Positions 44,801 through 51,717 of a stretch of DNA of 64,000 bases are shown piece by piece; the first letter of the stretch is position 1; every line of letters starts with the position of its first letter. This DNA comes from Sphingosinicella microcystinivorans (GTDB taxonomy: Bacteria > Pseudomonadota > Alphaproteobacteria > Sphingomonadales > Sphingomonadaceae). The DNA lies in assembly GCF_003634215.1 (NCBI RefSeq), contig NZ_RBWX01000007.1:604849-668848 (forward strand), written 5' to 3'. The position numbers and the translations under genes were made by a program. The notes beneath the pieces were generated by a model. That model was not told where the DNA came from. It saw only the letters and a program-made list of their open reading frames with translations, and ran no database searches.

Positions 44801-47090
44801 CGCCAGATTTGTTGGCCGCATTGCCAAAGCCGCTGTCGTTCCATGCCCCGATCGCAAGCCTGTCGCCGCCGCCGTTCAGCGAGATCGAGCGTCCAAAGCC
44901 GTCGTCGGCTTCCACGGCGATGGCAATGTCGCCTGCGCCGTTGTAATCTTTACCGATCGTTCCGACATGCGCGCCGCCGCTGAAATTGCCGTCCGCGAAA
45001 CGCAGCAGATAGGCGGCGCCCGAACCGCTCGCATCATCGTTCTTGCCGTCGTCTCCGATTGCCCCGACCGCGAGCAGATCGCCCGCAGCATTCAGCGCGA
45101 CCGATGTGCCGAAGCCGTCGGCGGCGGCGAGCTGCGCGATGTTGATATTCTTGCCGCCCGTGTAGCCTTTGCCCACGATTCCGGTCAGCGTACCGTTTGA
45201 AAAATCGCCGTCGCTGAAGCTGAACAGATAAACGGCGCCCACGTTTGTGGTCAGGTTGTCCGCGCCGTCGTCCGCGCTGGAACCGACTGCCATGCGTGTT
45301 CCGGCCGCATTGAGCGCGACCGATGACCCGAACGAATCGAACGTGTCGAGCGCGGCGCCCGCAGTGTTTTTGAACACGTCGGGATTGCTGCTGTTCGCGT
45401 AGACCGCGCCGAGTACGGCGGCATATTGCCAGCTTTCGACATCGTCGACGGTGCCGATCACGATGTTCTTCGGATCGAGCAGTAGATGCCCGCCCGCGCC
45501 GGTCAGCACTCGGTCGAGCGCGGCCTGACGAAGATCGCCTGCCGAGGAGATTTCCACAGATCCGCCGCGCCCGCCGCGCGCATCGACCGAACCCAGGAAC
45601 GTCGTTCGCGCTTCCGACCAGAACACAGCCGTGCCACCGTCGCCGCGGGATGACGAAACGTCGATCGCGGCGGCGTTGCCCACGAAGAGCGTGTCCGCGT
45701 CCGGCAGGGCTTCGAGACCGCCCCAGCGACCGAGGAATGTCGAATGATAGGCTTGCGTCGGATCGGGAGTCTTCCCGCCCTGGAACGCGCCGCCGACGCG
45801 CACGAGGCCGCCTGCAAGCCGCCCGCGCGCGCTGAGGTGCGTGGAGAGCAGCGAGGCGCTGGCGCCGCTGAGATCGATCTGGCCGCCGCGCCCGTAGATG
45901 CCGTCGGCCACATAGGTGCCCGATGTGGCAAGCCCGCCTGTGGTGACGACGCGGATCGCGCCGCCGTCGATGGCACCTGATACGTCGTTGCGGCCGGTTG
46001 CCGTTTCGATGATGCGTCCGGCGTTGAACCGGATCGTGCCGCCGTCGCCGAGGCGGCCGGTTGCGGCGACGGTTTCCGCGAGCGAGAGCAGGCCTTTCGC
46101 GTCCGCTGCGATCGCGCCGCCGTCCGTGCCGCTGGCGCTGATCAGCCCGCCGAGCGAAACGCTGCCGCCGTTGATTGCGATGGTGCCGCCCGCCTGCTTG
46201 TCGCTGTCGGCGGAGAGGCGCCCCGTCGCGGTGACGCTGCCCGATCCCGAAAGGACGATGCTGCCGCCCTTGCGGCTGATCCCGTCCGCGCGCACGACGC
46301 CCGAAACGTTCACCGAAGCGTTGACGACATCGCGCGCTGCAGCCGCGCTCAGCAGCACCTTGCCGCCGCTCGCTTCGATAACGCCGCTGTTCTCAACGAG
46401 CGCGGTTCCGCCATCGCCGATCGTTGCCGCAACAAGGCCGTCCGGCGCGAACGACACCAGCCCGTCGCCGTAGAAATCGACCGTGAATCCCGTGCCGGCG
46501 CCAAGCGCGACGCGGCCGAGGTTGGCGACGATCGTGCCGCTGTTGCGCACGCTCGGCGCGACCAAGGCGGCGAGGCCTGCATCGCGCACCGTGATGCGTC
46601 CTTCGTTCACGATCGATGCGCCCGGCAGGCTGCCGCTGGAAAAGTTCAGCGATCCGGTCGCCATGAACGCCTGCCGGTCGATGTCCGCCGTCGTCGCGAC
46701 GAGCCCGCCCACATCCACCGTTGCGTTCTTCCCGAAGGCGATGCCGTTCCGGTTGATAAGGACGACGCGACCGTTCGCAGTGAGGCTACCGAGGATCGAA
46801 GAGGGGTCCGCGCCCGTCACGCGGTTGACGGCGACCGATGTGCTGCCCGGCTGGATGAAGCGCGCGCTCTCGCCCGTGCCGATCGAGAAGCTGTTCCAGT
46901 CGAGGATCGCGCGGTCGCTCGTCTGCGTCACCGTCACGTGGCCGGTGCCGTCGCCTGCGATCGATGCGCTTCCGGCGCTCACCGTGCCGCCGGAGGGGCC
47001 GGCGTGCGCGGCGCCCGCAAGCGTGAGTGCGGCAAGGCTGGTGCCCGCAAGAATGATGCGGCGCTTGTCGAATACGGAACGGGGGATCAT
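35886..47090 (-). CDS. Giant two-partner-secretion adhesin (TpsA) with FG-GAP-like and YDG/MBG repeats
   Basis: Exoprotein of 3734 residues, secreted through the TpsB pore encoded upstream. It has a signal peptide (about 1-30, LTLAGAAHA) and a TPS/filamentous haemagglutinin domain (about 31-290; VNRVTGADPSSILGSLTANG, NRNGIAFGKNATVDVGG). Then come 18 repeats of about 70 residues (about 582-1865) with the core FGxSVALNAAGDRLAVGAxGDDG, resembling integrin-like FG-GAP blades, and a Gly/Thr-rich helix region (about 1870-3060). About five YDG repeats (3118-3555; KTYDG) and one MBG domain close the protein. Such order suits a fibrous, long surface adhesin. The ATG at 47090 follows AAAAAAAGGCG. No proteolytic release motif was seen. 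Confidence 0.92.
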   Translation of the reverse strand: MIPRSVFDKRRIILAGTSLAALTLAGAAHAGPSGGTVSAGSASIAGDGTGHVTVTQTSDRAILDWNSFSIGTGESARFIQPGSTSVAVNRVTGADPSSILGSLTANGRVVLINRNGIAFGKNATVDVGGLVATTADIDRQAFMATGSLNFSSGSLPGASIVNEGRITVRDAGLAALVAPSVRNSGTIVANLGRVALGAGTGFTVDFYGDGLVSFAPDGLVAATIGDGGTALVENSGVIEASGGKVLLSAAAARDVVNASVNVSGVVRADGISRKGGSIVLSGSGSVTATGRLSADSDKQAGGTIAINGGSVSLGGLISASGTDGGAIAADAKGLLSLAETVAATGRLGDGGTIRFNAGRIIETATGRNDVSGAIDGGAIRVVTTGGLATSGTYVADGIYGRGGQIDLSGASASLLSTHLSARGRLAGGLVRVGGAFQGGKTPDPTQAYHSTFLGRWGGLEALPDADTLFVGNAAAIDVSSSRGDGGTAVFWSEARTTFLGSVDARGGRGGSVEISSAGDLRQAALDRVLTGAGGHLLLDPKNIVIGTVDDVESWQYAAVLGAVYANSSNPDVFKNTAGAALDTFDSFGSSVALNAAGTRMAVGSSADDGADNLTTNVGAVYLFSFSDGDFSNGTLTGIVGKGYTGGKNINIAQLAAADGFGTSVALNAAGDLLAVGAIGDDGKNDDASGSGAAYLLRFADGNFSGGAHVGTIGKDYNGAGDIAIAVEADDGFGRSISLNGGGDRLAIGAWNDSGFGNAANKSGAVFLVSFANTGFGGGTHRGTVGYGYAGANDVNLVLDVGDYLGVSVALNAAGDRLAIGAHGDDGFGNAEAESGAIHVIGFTDTNFSGGTQLGIIGKGYGGAGDTNVSAVAGGDMFGYALAMNADGTRVVGTALGDNASTNNMSNTGAVHMLSFANTDLSGGTYEGIIGKGYTGGKNVNVVDLDAVDMFGFGLAMNAAGDRLAIGAYSDDGGSNSLSGAGGVYLMRFADGNFSEGTVAGVIGRDAWRSDIAVETLQAGDRLGIAVALNAVGDRLAVGAMYDAGALNDAPSTGAVYLFSFTDGNFSGGTLSGIAGKGYTGGKNIDIDRLATDDFFGASLAFNAEGTRLAVGAIGDDGSNEANSNAGAVYLLDFADRDFSNGGITGIVGKGYSGASGVNDFDVGSLDDTDRFGRAVTLNAAGNRMAVGATADDGAGNGVTEAGAVRLFTLDSAVALVGTIGTGYAGANDLNIALAANDQFGNAVSLNAAGDRLAVGAIGDDGSDDLTSGAGAVYLFSFADTDFTGASHTGTIGKGYAGAGNVSLTLDANDQFGIGVSLNAAGDRLAIGAPGDAGNSNTATNAGAVYLLSFTDTDFSGGTLSARIGSGYSGGKNLSPANLEAGDRFGFSVALNATGDRLAAGSFLDGGENNRTASSGAVYLLRFEDTNFYGGKLVGVVGEGYRRTADIALNPVPDTADQFGFSVALNGAGNRLAVGANGDKGAAGTLSSVGAVYLFSFSDDQFSDGALEAIIGNGYSGGKNINLSGLESNDLFGFSVALNDAGNRMAVGAWADDGFANGVLDSGAVYLFSFSDNTFSNGTQSGTVGAGYVGTGDIAIGLGASDYFGSGVALNASGNRLAVGAYRDDGASNATTDAGAVYLFSFSNTDFGGGAHTATIGNGYGGASGTPLLEAGDAFGISVALNGAGDRLAVGAFGDDGAGNLATGSGAVHLFSFSNGDFGGGTHVGTIGKGYSGGKNIDLASLEDNDQLDRSVALDGDGDYLAAGANLDDGSSNSVQNAGAVHLFTFTDTSFTGGATKGTIGAGYTGTWDTSLSLDAVDYFGASVALSANGLRLAVGANFDDGAGNAVANSGAVYLFSTERTSAFAYADSAGATINISAVSLGALLASGTNLTLQASNDITVSAAITVDNSSGDGGDLTLQAGRSVLVNANITTDNGNLTLIGNDILANGVVDAYRDAGTATITMAAGTSISAGTGSVTIDLRSGAGKTNTAGGDITLRAITAGAIEVTNAGAAGDILLNGNITTSGAQDYVSERDIKLAANTTLTVTGAATLSMDAARQVSLATGAKIENTYAGGLTPFTAIDITANRRATADAGSLIGIDLTGAIIRTAAGAAGSISLSARGGADDGRGINIIGGSTIEALGSGAISLHGTSGAGTGGTTYGVFLHQSSQVIATDGDIDITGEAMGSGAAPGLYVFNGSQVRTTGTGNIALTGSAVGSGAGVWISSNAASVRTASGDITITATSGDGGQSDFLIGSGGTLGSANTNDITITADTIGFTGTVSGNGILTIKQRTDGRTIGLGNGTGDLAITAASIANMLNGFSEIVIGSAEAGAITVGSDLAAFTDNLRLESAGTLAIGGALNVGSNRLTLDIAGATSQTAAITADKLLLLNATGAYTLTNAGNVIGTLAGDTGTISLTHGGNGNLTVGTIDTTVGIDAASVAISTTQTSAGLIFNQDVSTTGAQTYSAPGTITVNAGTDLTVSGKATLALTAGARILLSGGTLSNSYAADSSAFDAITLKANEAGTGVGSGDAAIKLAGGARVSTAAGGGGNISLLGKGGASVSHGIFVDGSSIESLGAGTLTLTGTGGTSASGTNIGIYLKGVNTDITGNTGAVLISGTGGASTGPQNYGVHIHDGAIIASTGTGGDAATIDVIGAAGGTGSGATNIGVYIADTGAAITSIDGDISVTGTGAAASTSHNNIGVRIINDARIESTGTTASAAKITVIGNAGGMGALSANNQGVSMQGAAATIASAFGDISITGTGSATAGGANNHGLHILEGAHIVSTGTTVGAAKITLSGQGGGDSASATANTNIGIYLSGSNTYIESVVGDIAMTGTGGAGSDSLDAHHYGIQLGLGTQVRSTGSDADAADIIISGTGGGGTGNKRNGVYLNAVEALLSDAGNISITARGGASAGGTGNDGLYVSGSGTKVKSGSGTIVIDAAKGGGTGKDLNNLTGNNAIQSTTGRWIIYLTNPDNSTFNNLASGNLPIWGKTQMTLPPGSVGSGNRYVFANQPTLTVSSSFSDTKTYGTAYTFPTPVRGTNYSISGIVSASSYQNVWTQETLSDLGLSGGPVFSSSGAAANANVAGSPYAISIANGTLASSAGYTFGAPSSTGTLTVTAKALSLTGVTASGKTYDGDADADLSGGSLVGIVGSDDVEFSAGSGLFASKNAGTWSVTASGYTLTGNDAGNYTLTQPTIANATITAKTLTLSGVTASGKTYDGDADADLSGGSLIGIIGSEDVQFSAGSGLFASKNAGTWSVTASGYTLTGNDAGNYTLTQPTIANATISPRTLNAGVIANDKTYDGTRNAALTFTTSDIVSGDAVTFAYDARFADKAAGTGKAVSLTGSVTLTGGDAANYTLALDPSDVSALAADISARTLTVSMVGAAGKIYDGTTSAELSFTTADILSGDTVTFDYTANFADKNAGVGKGVTASGVSLSGADGGNYVLVLDGALLGGLTADIDRKALTLDTATAVDKTYDGNRNVALDFTTSGLVSGDDIGFLYEALAADRNAGTGKAVTVTGGAVSLNGADADNYDLALDDGLLGGLTTDVSAKALTVVVDDQSRARFQPNPAFTYHLIGLANGDDASVVNGVTLHTAASDGSPAGQYAIEASGGSAPNYVLAYTPGTLTVTGHLIPPYEQDRILHVPGSLSGSDGFGGLVSIALTPTLQTLSGYADEAALSGGDDSRGPFCSDPGNRSRGQRLLPHLQLNMNGRTLYCLGRPSRFAQ
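36390..37740 (-). repeat. YDG-repeat region, including a nearly identical 255-bp tandem pair
   Basis: DNA encoding five KTYDG-type repeats near the adhesin C-terminus. Two of them are nearly identical at DNA level: the unit at about 37231-37485 recurs at 37486-37740, offset exactly 255 bases (85 codons). Such long identity points to recent duplication or gene conversion and to a likely length-variable site. Confidence 0.85.
41530..45350 (-). repeat. Eighteen FG-GAP-like protein repeats in the adhesin
   Basis: About 3.8 kb coding for 18 units of 68-75 residues with the shared core FGxSVALNAAGDRLAVGA, DDG, GAVYLFSF, GKGYxG(G/A)KN. The seventeenth unit (FG replaced by LD) and the fifth are the most divergent. 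Calcium binding is possible by analogy with integrin-type blades, but the acidic loops are not an exact EF-like match. Confidence 0.85.
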
Positions 47091-47119
47091 CGGGAACGCC
47101 TTTTTTTGTTATTGGTCTT

Positions 47120-47644
47120 TCAGCGGTTGGCCGCTTTCGCCCACGCCGTGTTCTGAAGCGCGGAGGCATCGAGCGCCTCGGCGAAACCATTGAAGGAAAG
47201 CGGCAGCACCATCGGCTTGCCGTCACTGCCGAGAACGGCGAGCACGCCGGTTTTCGCCGCGCGCAGGCGCGTGATCTCCGGCGTGCCCAGCAGCCGCTCG
47301 ATGTAGCAGCCGCCCGCGTCGCAGCGCGTGTAGCCATAGCCTTCGAGATCGCTGGTCTCGTCGATGCGCAGCAGCGGCGGCTGCGTGAGCCGCACACCCA
47401 GCGGCAGCCGGATCTGCACGGCATAGCGTTCGCCGCTGCCGCGATAAGCGAAGGCGATACGCATGATCTGCTCGCCCGTGCTTTTCGATGTCGCGGCCTG
47501 CGCGATCTCGCACGGCGGCACGTCTGCGGCCTTCGTGCATTGCACCACCCAGTCGCCGTGGACATCGGCCTTGGGTGTTTGGGGTGCGGCGGCAACAAGC
47601 GCGAGAAGCAGGGGGATCATGAAGCTGTCCTTGCCCAGGGTCAT
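47120..47644 (-). CDS. IalB family invasion-associated protein
   Basis: Exported protein of about 175 residues in the Invasion-associated locus B family. After a hydrophobic start (MIPLLLALVAAAPQ) come HGDWVVQCTKAADVPPCEIAQ, two Cys-containing segments (QCTK, PPCE; RCDAGGCYIE) typical of the family, and a C-terminal FALDAS-like helix. Start choice: ATG at 47644 overlaps the TpsB stop (ATGA) and adds a lysine to the signal; ATG at 47620 has its own AAGGACA site. It lies between tpsB and tpsA in the secretion operon, an unusual place for IalB, which suggests a periplasmic chaperone or stabilising role (inference). Confidence 0.8.
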   Translation of the reverse strand: MTLGKDSFMIPLLLALVAAAPQTPKADVHGDWVVQCTKAADVPPCEIAQAATSKSTGEQIMRIAFAYRGSGERYAVQIRLPLGVRLTQPPLLRIDETSDLEGYGYTRCDAGGCYIERLLGTPEITRLRAAKTGVLAVLGSDGKPMVLPLSFNGFAEALDASALQNTAWAKAANR

Positions 47645-49344
47645 AGCGCGAGGGAGATCGAGAAATTGGCGCGCCATTTGCTCTCGGTCGGCCCCGAAAG
47701 ACCGCGCGCGGCTTCTGCCTGCGCGGTGAGGCGCGGGCCGATCTGGAATGAAATCCCGCCGCCCGCGGAGGATGCGGAATGCCGCCGCGCTTCGCCCTCA
47801 TCAAGCCGGCCTTTCTGCCAGCCGATGCCGCCGTCGACGAAGCCGTGTGCGCCGACGCCGACCTTGCCGACCGCACGCCGCCAGCGCGCTTCGAGTCCGC
47901 CCATCACGCAGTGATCGGCACTCACCGTGCCGCTGTCGTAACTGCGCCCGAACCCCGCGCCGCCATAGCTGCATTCCGCCGCGCTCAGCAGCGCATCGGT
48001 TGCCGCCCATTGCCCCGATCCCTTCGCGACGATGCCGAATTCGCCGCCGCCCACGCGCACCACCGGCTGATAGCGCTGTGCGTAGAGCGTGAAATTGAGG
48101 AAGGATGCTGATCCATTCATCCGCGTGCGCAGCGGGTCGTCGTCTGTCGTCGCACCGAGCCCGGAGAAGCCTTTTATGGCGCCTGCCCTGACGAGGTTGA
48201 TACCGCCGCCGGTATCGGCCCAGTCGAGATCGAGATCGGCGGTGGCCGTGCGAATCCGGTCGCGCGTGAATGCTGTGCCGAGCACGGTTGAATCGGAATC
48301 GATCACGTGTCCGCCGATGGTGAGGCCGATGTTGCTTGCGCGGCTGCGGCGGATCGGGACCGCAATGCCGAGATCGACGTTCAGCGTCTCGCCGCGATAG
48401 CGGATCGCTTCGAGCAGTTCGCCGATGGGGCGGCTCCACGAGAAGCTCGCGCGGCCGTCGATGCGCAGCCCATTGGGGCCGACCCACTTGCTCGCTTCGC
48501 CGGTAAACGAACGATAGCGGTCGCCGTCGGGGCTCGCCCAGCCGCGCAGGCGGACCTCGCCGCTGTCGCCGCTGAAGCGCAGCCCGCCGCCAAGCATGTC
48601 GCGGCCGAGCACGCCCGACATCATGTTCGTGTAGCTCGCGTCGGCGCGCACGGCGCGGTGCGAAAGGTCGATCGTGAGCAGCGACGTGCCTGGCGTATCG
48701 GGCGAGGGCGCAAGCTGCGATGTCGCGGCAAGGCCCGGCAGGTCGTTCATCAGCAGCAGAGCCCGCTCCAGATCCTCCGCCTTCAGGGGACGGGATTCGA
48801 GGATGCGCGCCGCCGTCCGCACGGCGAGCGGTTCGCCTGCCGCGTCTGCCACGCTGCGGATTTCGCGCACCGCACCGTTCCGTTTCACGCGGATCGCGGA
48901 GACGTGCCCCTCGATCACCTGCACGCGGACGATACCCTCCGATAGCGCCTGTTCGGGCACCAATGCGAAGGAGAGGAGATAGCCGCGCGCGGAATAGAGG
49001 CGCGTGACGGCGTCGGCGAACTGGAAGATCGCGCTGACGGAAACCTCTTCGCCGGGCTCCGCGCGCCACAGCGCGCGCAGTTCGGCTTCGGGTATCGCGG
49101 AGGCGCCGTCGATCACGAGCGCGTGGAACGCGAAGCGCGTTTCGGCGGCCGCTTCCGGCGCGACCTGTTGCCGAAGCAGCGGCGTCGGCGCGGGTGCGGT
49201 CGCGCGCGCTTCCGGAATCGGATCGGGTGTCTGCGGCCGCGGCTCCGCGGTGCGCGGAATATCGGCGGGCGTCACCTGCGCCTCTGCGGCATGGGCGGTG
49301 CAGAGCAGGACGGCGAGTGCCGCTGCGGGAAGGGCGTCACGCAT
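47641..49344 (-). CDS. TpsB two-partner secretion transporter (ShlB/FhaC family)
   Basis: Outer-membrane pore that exports the TpsA adhesin. The ATG at 49344 opens a signal peptide (MRDALPAAALAVLLCTAHAAEA). Proline-rich linker to about residue 62; POTRA domains at about 68-210 (FHALVIDGASAIPEAEL, YSARGYLLSFALVPEQALS, VRVQVIEGHV); then a 16-strand barrel (about 215-567) ending LALxx with a terminal Phe-rich strand (RANFSISLAL). Two Cys near residue 475 (AECSYGG and ADHCVMGG) may pair. It overlaps SapC at its start by eight bases and IalB at its end by four, so the operon is tightly coupled. Confidence 0.92.
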   Translation of the reverse strand: MRDALPAAALAVLLCTAHAAEAQVTPADIPRTAEPRPQTPDPIPEARATAPAPTPLLRQQVAPEAAAETRFAFHALVIDGASAIPEAELRALWRAEPGEEVSVSAIFQFADAVTRLYSARGYLLSFALVPEQALSEGIVRVQVIEGHVSAIRVKRNGAVREIRSVADAAGEPLAVRTAARILESRPLKAEDLERALLLMNDLPGLAATSQLAPSPDTPGTSLLTIDLSHRAVRADASYTNMMSGVLGRDMLGGGLRFSGDSGEVRLRGWASPDGDRYRSFTGEASKWVGPNGLRIDGRASFSWSRPIGELLEAIRYRGETLNVDLGIAVPIRRSRASNIGLTIGGHVIDSDSTVLGTAFTRDRIRTATADLDLDWADTGGGINLVRAGAIKGFSGLGATTDDDPLRTRMNGSASFLNFTLYAQRYQPVVRVGGGEFGIVAKGSGQWAATDALLSAAECSYGGAGFGRSYDSGTVSADHCVMGGLEARWRRAVGKVGVGAHGFVDGGIGWQKGRLDEGEARRHSASSAGGGISFQIGPRLTAQAEAARGLSGPTESKWRANFSISLAL

Positions 49345-50122
49345 CGGCACGCTTTCTGGTCGATCGCCGGCGTGCTGGCGGCGTGTCCGCGCTGGCGCCG
49401 CGCGCGGCGTGGCGATCGAGCAGTGTTTGCCAGTTCGCCTGCGATGCTTCGGCGAGTGCGGCAAGGTCGAGCCAGCCCTTGCGAAACCAGTCTCCCAGGC
49501 AATCGTCGGGCAGCGCGCGCAACTTCGTGCGATCGATCATCCGAAATCCGTCGATCCGGAATTGCGACTGATCGGGAAGGTGAATGTCCGCGCGTCGCGT
49601 TTCGAGAAGATCGCGGTCCCGCAAACCCGCGACGAATTCCGCCGTCCGCAGGTGATCGCGATGATACCGCTCGCAGAAATCGAGCGCGTGCGCCGCGAGC
49701 GGCGAGGCCTGTTCGCCGTCGAACAGCCGATCCGGTTCGTCCTCCCGCACCATGCCGTCGCGTTCGATCAATCGCGGCCGATCGATCGCCAGCATCAGTG
49801 CGTCGCTTCCCGGCGTCGTCACCGGCAGAAATGGATAGCGGCGCACATAGGCGGGCACATAGGTGCCGTCCGACCAGCGGCCTTCGTCGTCCACGAACAG
49901 GTTGGACGCCGCACTGAGCCCGGTCACCGCAAGCGGCAGCATCGTTTCGGTATCTGCGAACACGATTGGATAGCAACGCGCGGCGAGCGCGAATTCCGAT
50001 ATGTTCAGCGGCACGGCGATGATGCCTGCCGCGAATTGAAAACTCTCGCAGGCAAGAAGCGCAGCGTGTTTGTGGAGATCTCCCCGGAGAAGGACCGGGT
50101 CTTCGTAAAGCAACGGAGACAT
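49337..50122 (-). CDS. SapC family protein
   Basis: Cytoplasmic or envelope protein of 261 residues, SapC family (PF07277). Family parts: FAAGIIAVPLNISEFALAAR, YPIVFADTE, PLAVTGLSAASNLFVDDEGRW, PAYVRRYPFLPV and FRMIDRTKLRALPDD near residue 215. The C-terminus is Arg-rich (RRRSTRKR). SapC was first named in S-layer transport clusters and is often beside TonB receptors or halogenases; here it is first in an operon with TpsB, IalB and TpsA. A role in surface assembly is inferred. The start lies behind a 143-base gap after the EAL gene. Confidence 0.85.
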   Translation of the reverse strand: MSPLLYEDPVLLRGDLHKHAALLACESFQFAAGIIAVPLNISEFALAARCYPIVFADTETMLPLAVTGLSAASNLFVDDEGRWSDGTYVPAYVRRYPFLPVTTPGSDALMLAIDRPRLIERDGMVREDEPDRLFDGEQASPLAAHALDFCERYHRDHLRTAEFVAGLRDRDLLETRRADIHLPDQSQFRIDGFRMIDRTKLRALPDDCLGDWFRKGWLDLAALAEASQANWQTLLDRHAARGASADTPPARRRSTRKRADA

Positions 50123-50192
50123 TGTTCACCAGCAGCATTGTTATTGTTATGTGCGACTGCCGTTCGACTTCGCGAGAGAACGCATAAACGAG

Positions 50193-50219
50193 CCATCCCC
50201 GGAATCGAACCGGGGATGG
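50193..50219 (-). other. Hairpin resembling a tRNA T-arm
   Basis: CCATCCCCGG - loop TTCGATT (minus strand) - CCGGGGATGG, a perfect ten-base-pair stem with a seven-base loop, in the gap between the EAL gene and sapC. The loop and flanking GG..CC equal the T-arm consensus GGTTCGATTCC of tRNAs, but no tRNA body is upstream. It may be a remnant tRNA 3' end, or a terminator stem for the EAL gene (the T run after it is weak). Confidence 0.5.
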
Positions 50220-50265
50220 AACCGTTCCGGAACCTCAGACCGCGTCCGCAATGATCGCGCGTCGG

Positions 50266-51585
50266 TCATCCTGAAAATCCGATTGATCGATACGGCGAAT
50301 TTGCGGGGAGAAATGCTGCCGCATCAGATGCAGTCATTGTGGATGCAAATCCGCTCGCCGCAGCAGGCGCATTGCGGCGCGCGATCCACGGGCGCAGCGT
50401 GGAGGGGAAGTGGATGTGGTGTCCCTGCTGCCAATCGGCGCCGAGCGAGGCGACGAGGCGGCTGTCGGACTCCGTTTCCACGCCTTCCACGATGACTCCG
50501 GCGGCTATCGTGCCGGCAAGTCCGATCATGTGCGCAAGCGTACTGCGGCAGCGTGCCGATTGGCTCGCGCGGTGCAAAAAGAAGGCGTCGACCTTCACAT
50601 AGTCGGGCGACAGGGCGAGGACGCTCCGCACGGAGCTGAAGCCCATGCCGAAATCGTCGATCGCGATCCGGCAGCCAAGTTCCCGCAGCGCGGATGTGAA
50701 GCGTGCGGCACTGGAAATGGATGGGAATGCCGCCGTCTCGGTGATTTCGACGATCAGTCGGCGCGCAGCGGCAGGGTTCGATCGCAACCGCGCGAGCGAG
50801 TCGTCCCACCAGGAATCGAGAAGCGCGCTCGCGGCGGAAATATTGACGCCGAGCCGAACGGCGGGATCGGCTTCCAGTTCGTCGATCACCACCGACACCA
50901 TGATCTGGTCGAAGGCGCGCACGAGGCCGGTATGTTCCAGCGCGGCGATGGCATCGCTCACAGCGGGCGTTTCGTCGCCGACGAGACGCAGCAGGCATTC
51001 GTGATAGAGGATGTCGTCTTCGCCGCTCACCGCCTGCCACGCGGGAAACAGGCGCCCCTCCGCCACGGCCGAGAATACCTGCGCGGCAGTCGCCATGTCG
51101 CGGCGATAGTGCGCGGCATCCTTGCACGCGGGGGACGGGGCGCCGAGGGCGTCGTGAAGCGCGGCAAACCCGGCGGGGCTTATGTCTGCCCCGCTCGAGA
51201 ATGACGCCGCCGACCAGGCACTGGACAGGGTCAGGTAAATGGAATTGTCCAGATGCCGGATCGGCGAACGGGCAAGTACGCTACGCAACTGCTGGGTGAA
51301 GTGCTGGGGGTTGCCGGGCACCACGAGCGCCGCGTCCAGCCGGCCGAGCGCGCGATCGGTAACGTGCATCGTCGCAAGTCCGGCCACGGCGGCTTCAAGA
51401 TGCTGCTGCGCTGCGAGTGCAGCGGCCTCGCCATAGGCTTTCGCGATCGACCGGATATTGTCGATTCGAAGCGCGATGAGGATCGGGGCGCAGTGGAAAA
51501 CGCTGGCCACGGAGTCGTCCAGGTGCGCGGATTCCGCTGCGATTGTCGTGAATTTTGCCGCCATGTCCGCCATGCGCTCCGCCAA
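50266..51585 (-). CDS. EAL-domain cyclic-di-GMP phosphodiesterase with degenerate GGDEF-like N-terminus
   Basis: Protein of 439 residues. A short GGDEF-like domain without an intact GGDEF motif (about 30-165) is followed by an EAL domain (about 180-415). The EAL motif is ECLLRL near residue 195; other catalytic parts are GVNISA, IVEITET, IDDFGMGFSSVRS, VKVDAFF, VEGVETE and a QQGHHI end. All main metal ligands are present, so it is probably an active phosphodiesterase. The start is uncertain: TTG at 51585, ATG at 51573 or 51564. It lies upstream of the surface-adhesion operon and may tune adhesion by lowering c-di-GMP. Low-GC DNA begins upstream. Confidence 0.88.
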   Translation of the reverse strand: MAERMADMAAKFTTIAAESAHLDDSVASVFHCAPILIALRIDNIRSIAKAYGEAAALAAQQHLEAAVAGLATMHVTDRALGRLDAALVVPGNPQHFTQQLRSVLARSPIRHLDNSIYLTLSSAWSAASFSSGADISPAGFAALHDALGAPSPACKDAAHYRRDMATAAQVFSAVAEGRLFPAWQAVSGEDDILYHECLLRLVGDETPAVSDAIAALEHTGLVRAFDQIMVSVVIDELEADPAVRLGVNISAASALLDSWWDDSLARLRSNPAAARRLIVEITETAAFPSISSAARFTSALRELGCRIAIDDFGMGFSSVRSVLALSPDYVKVDAFFLHRASQSARCRSTLAHMIGLAGTIAAGVIVEGVETESDSRLVASLGADWQQGHHIHFPSTLRPWIARRNAPAAASGFASTMTASDAAAFLPANSPYRSIGFSG

Positions 51586-51717
51586 GTCCTGTTCGCGTTG
51601 GTCTGAGACGAAATAACCAAAACGGTATCAGAGGCGGCTGGACGCCCGAGTATCAGGAAGGAATACTCTCCATCGGAAGAAGAAAATCCACAAAAACAAT
51701 GTAACGGTAAAACAAAA

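Noticed and set aside
35886..47090. Possible CRISPR or non-coding tandem array because of dense repeats
   Set aside because: The repeats are 200-255 bases, keep the reading frame and vary at third positions; they are protein repeats.
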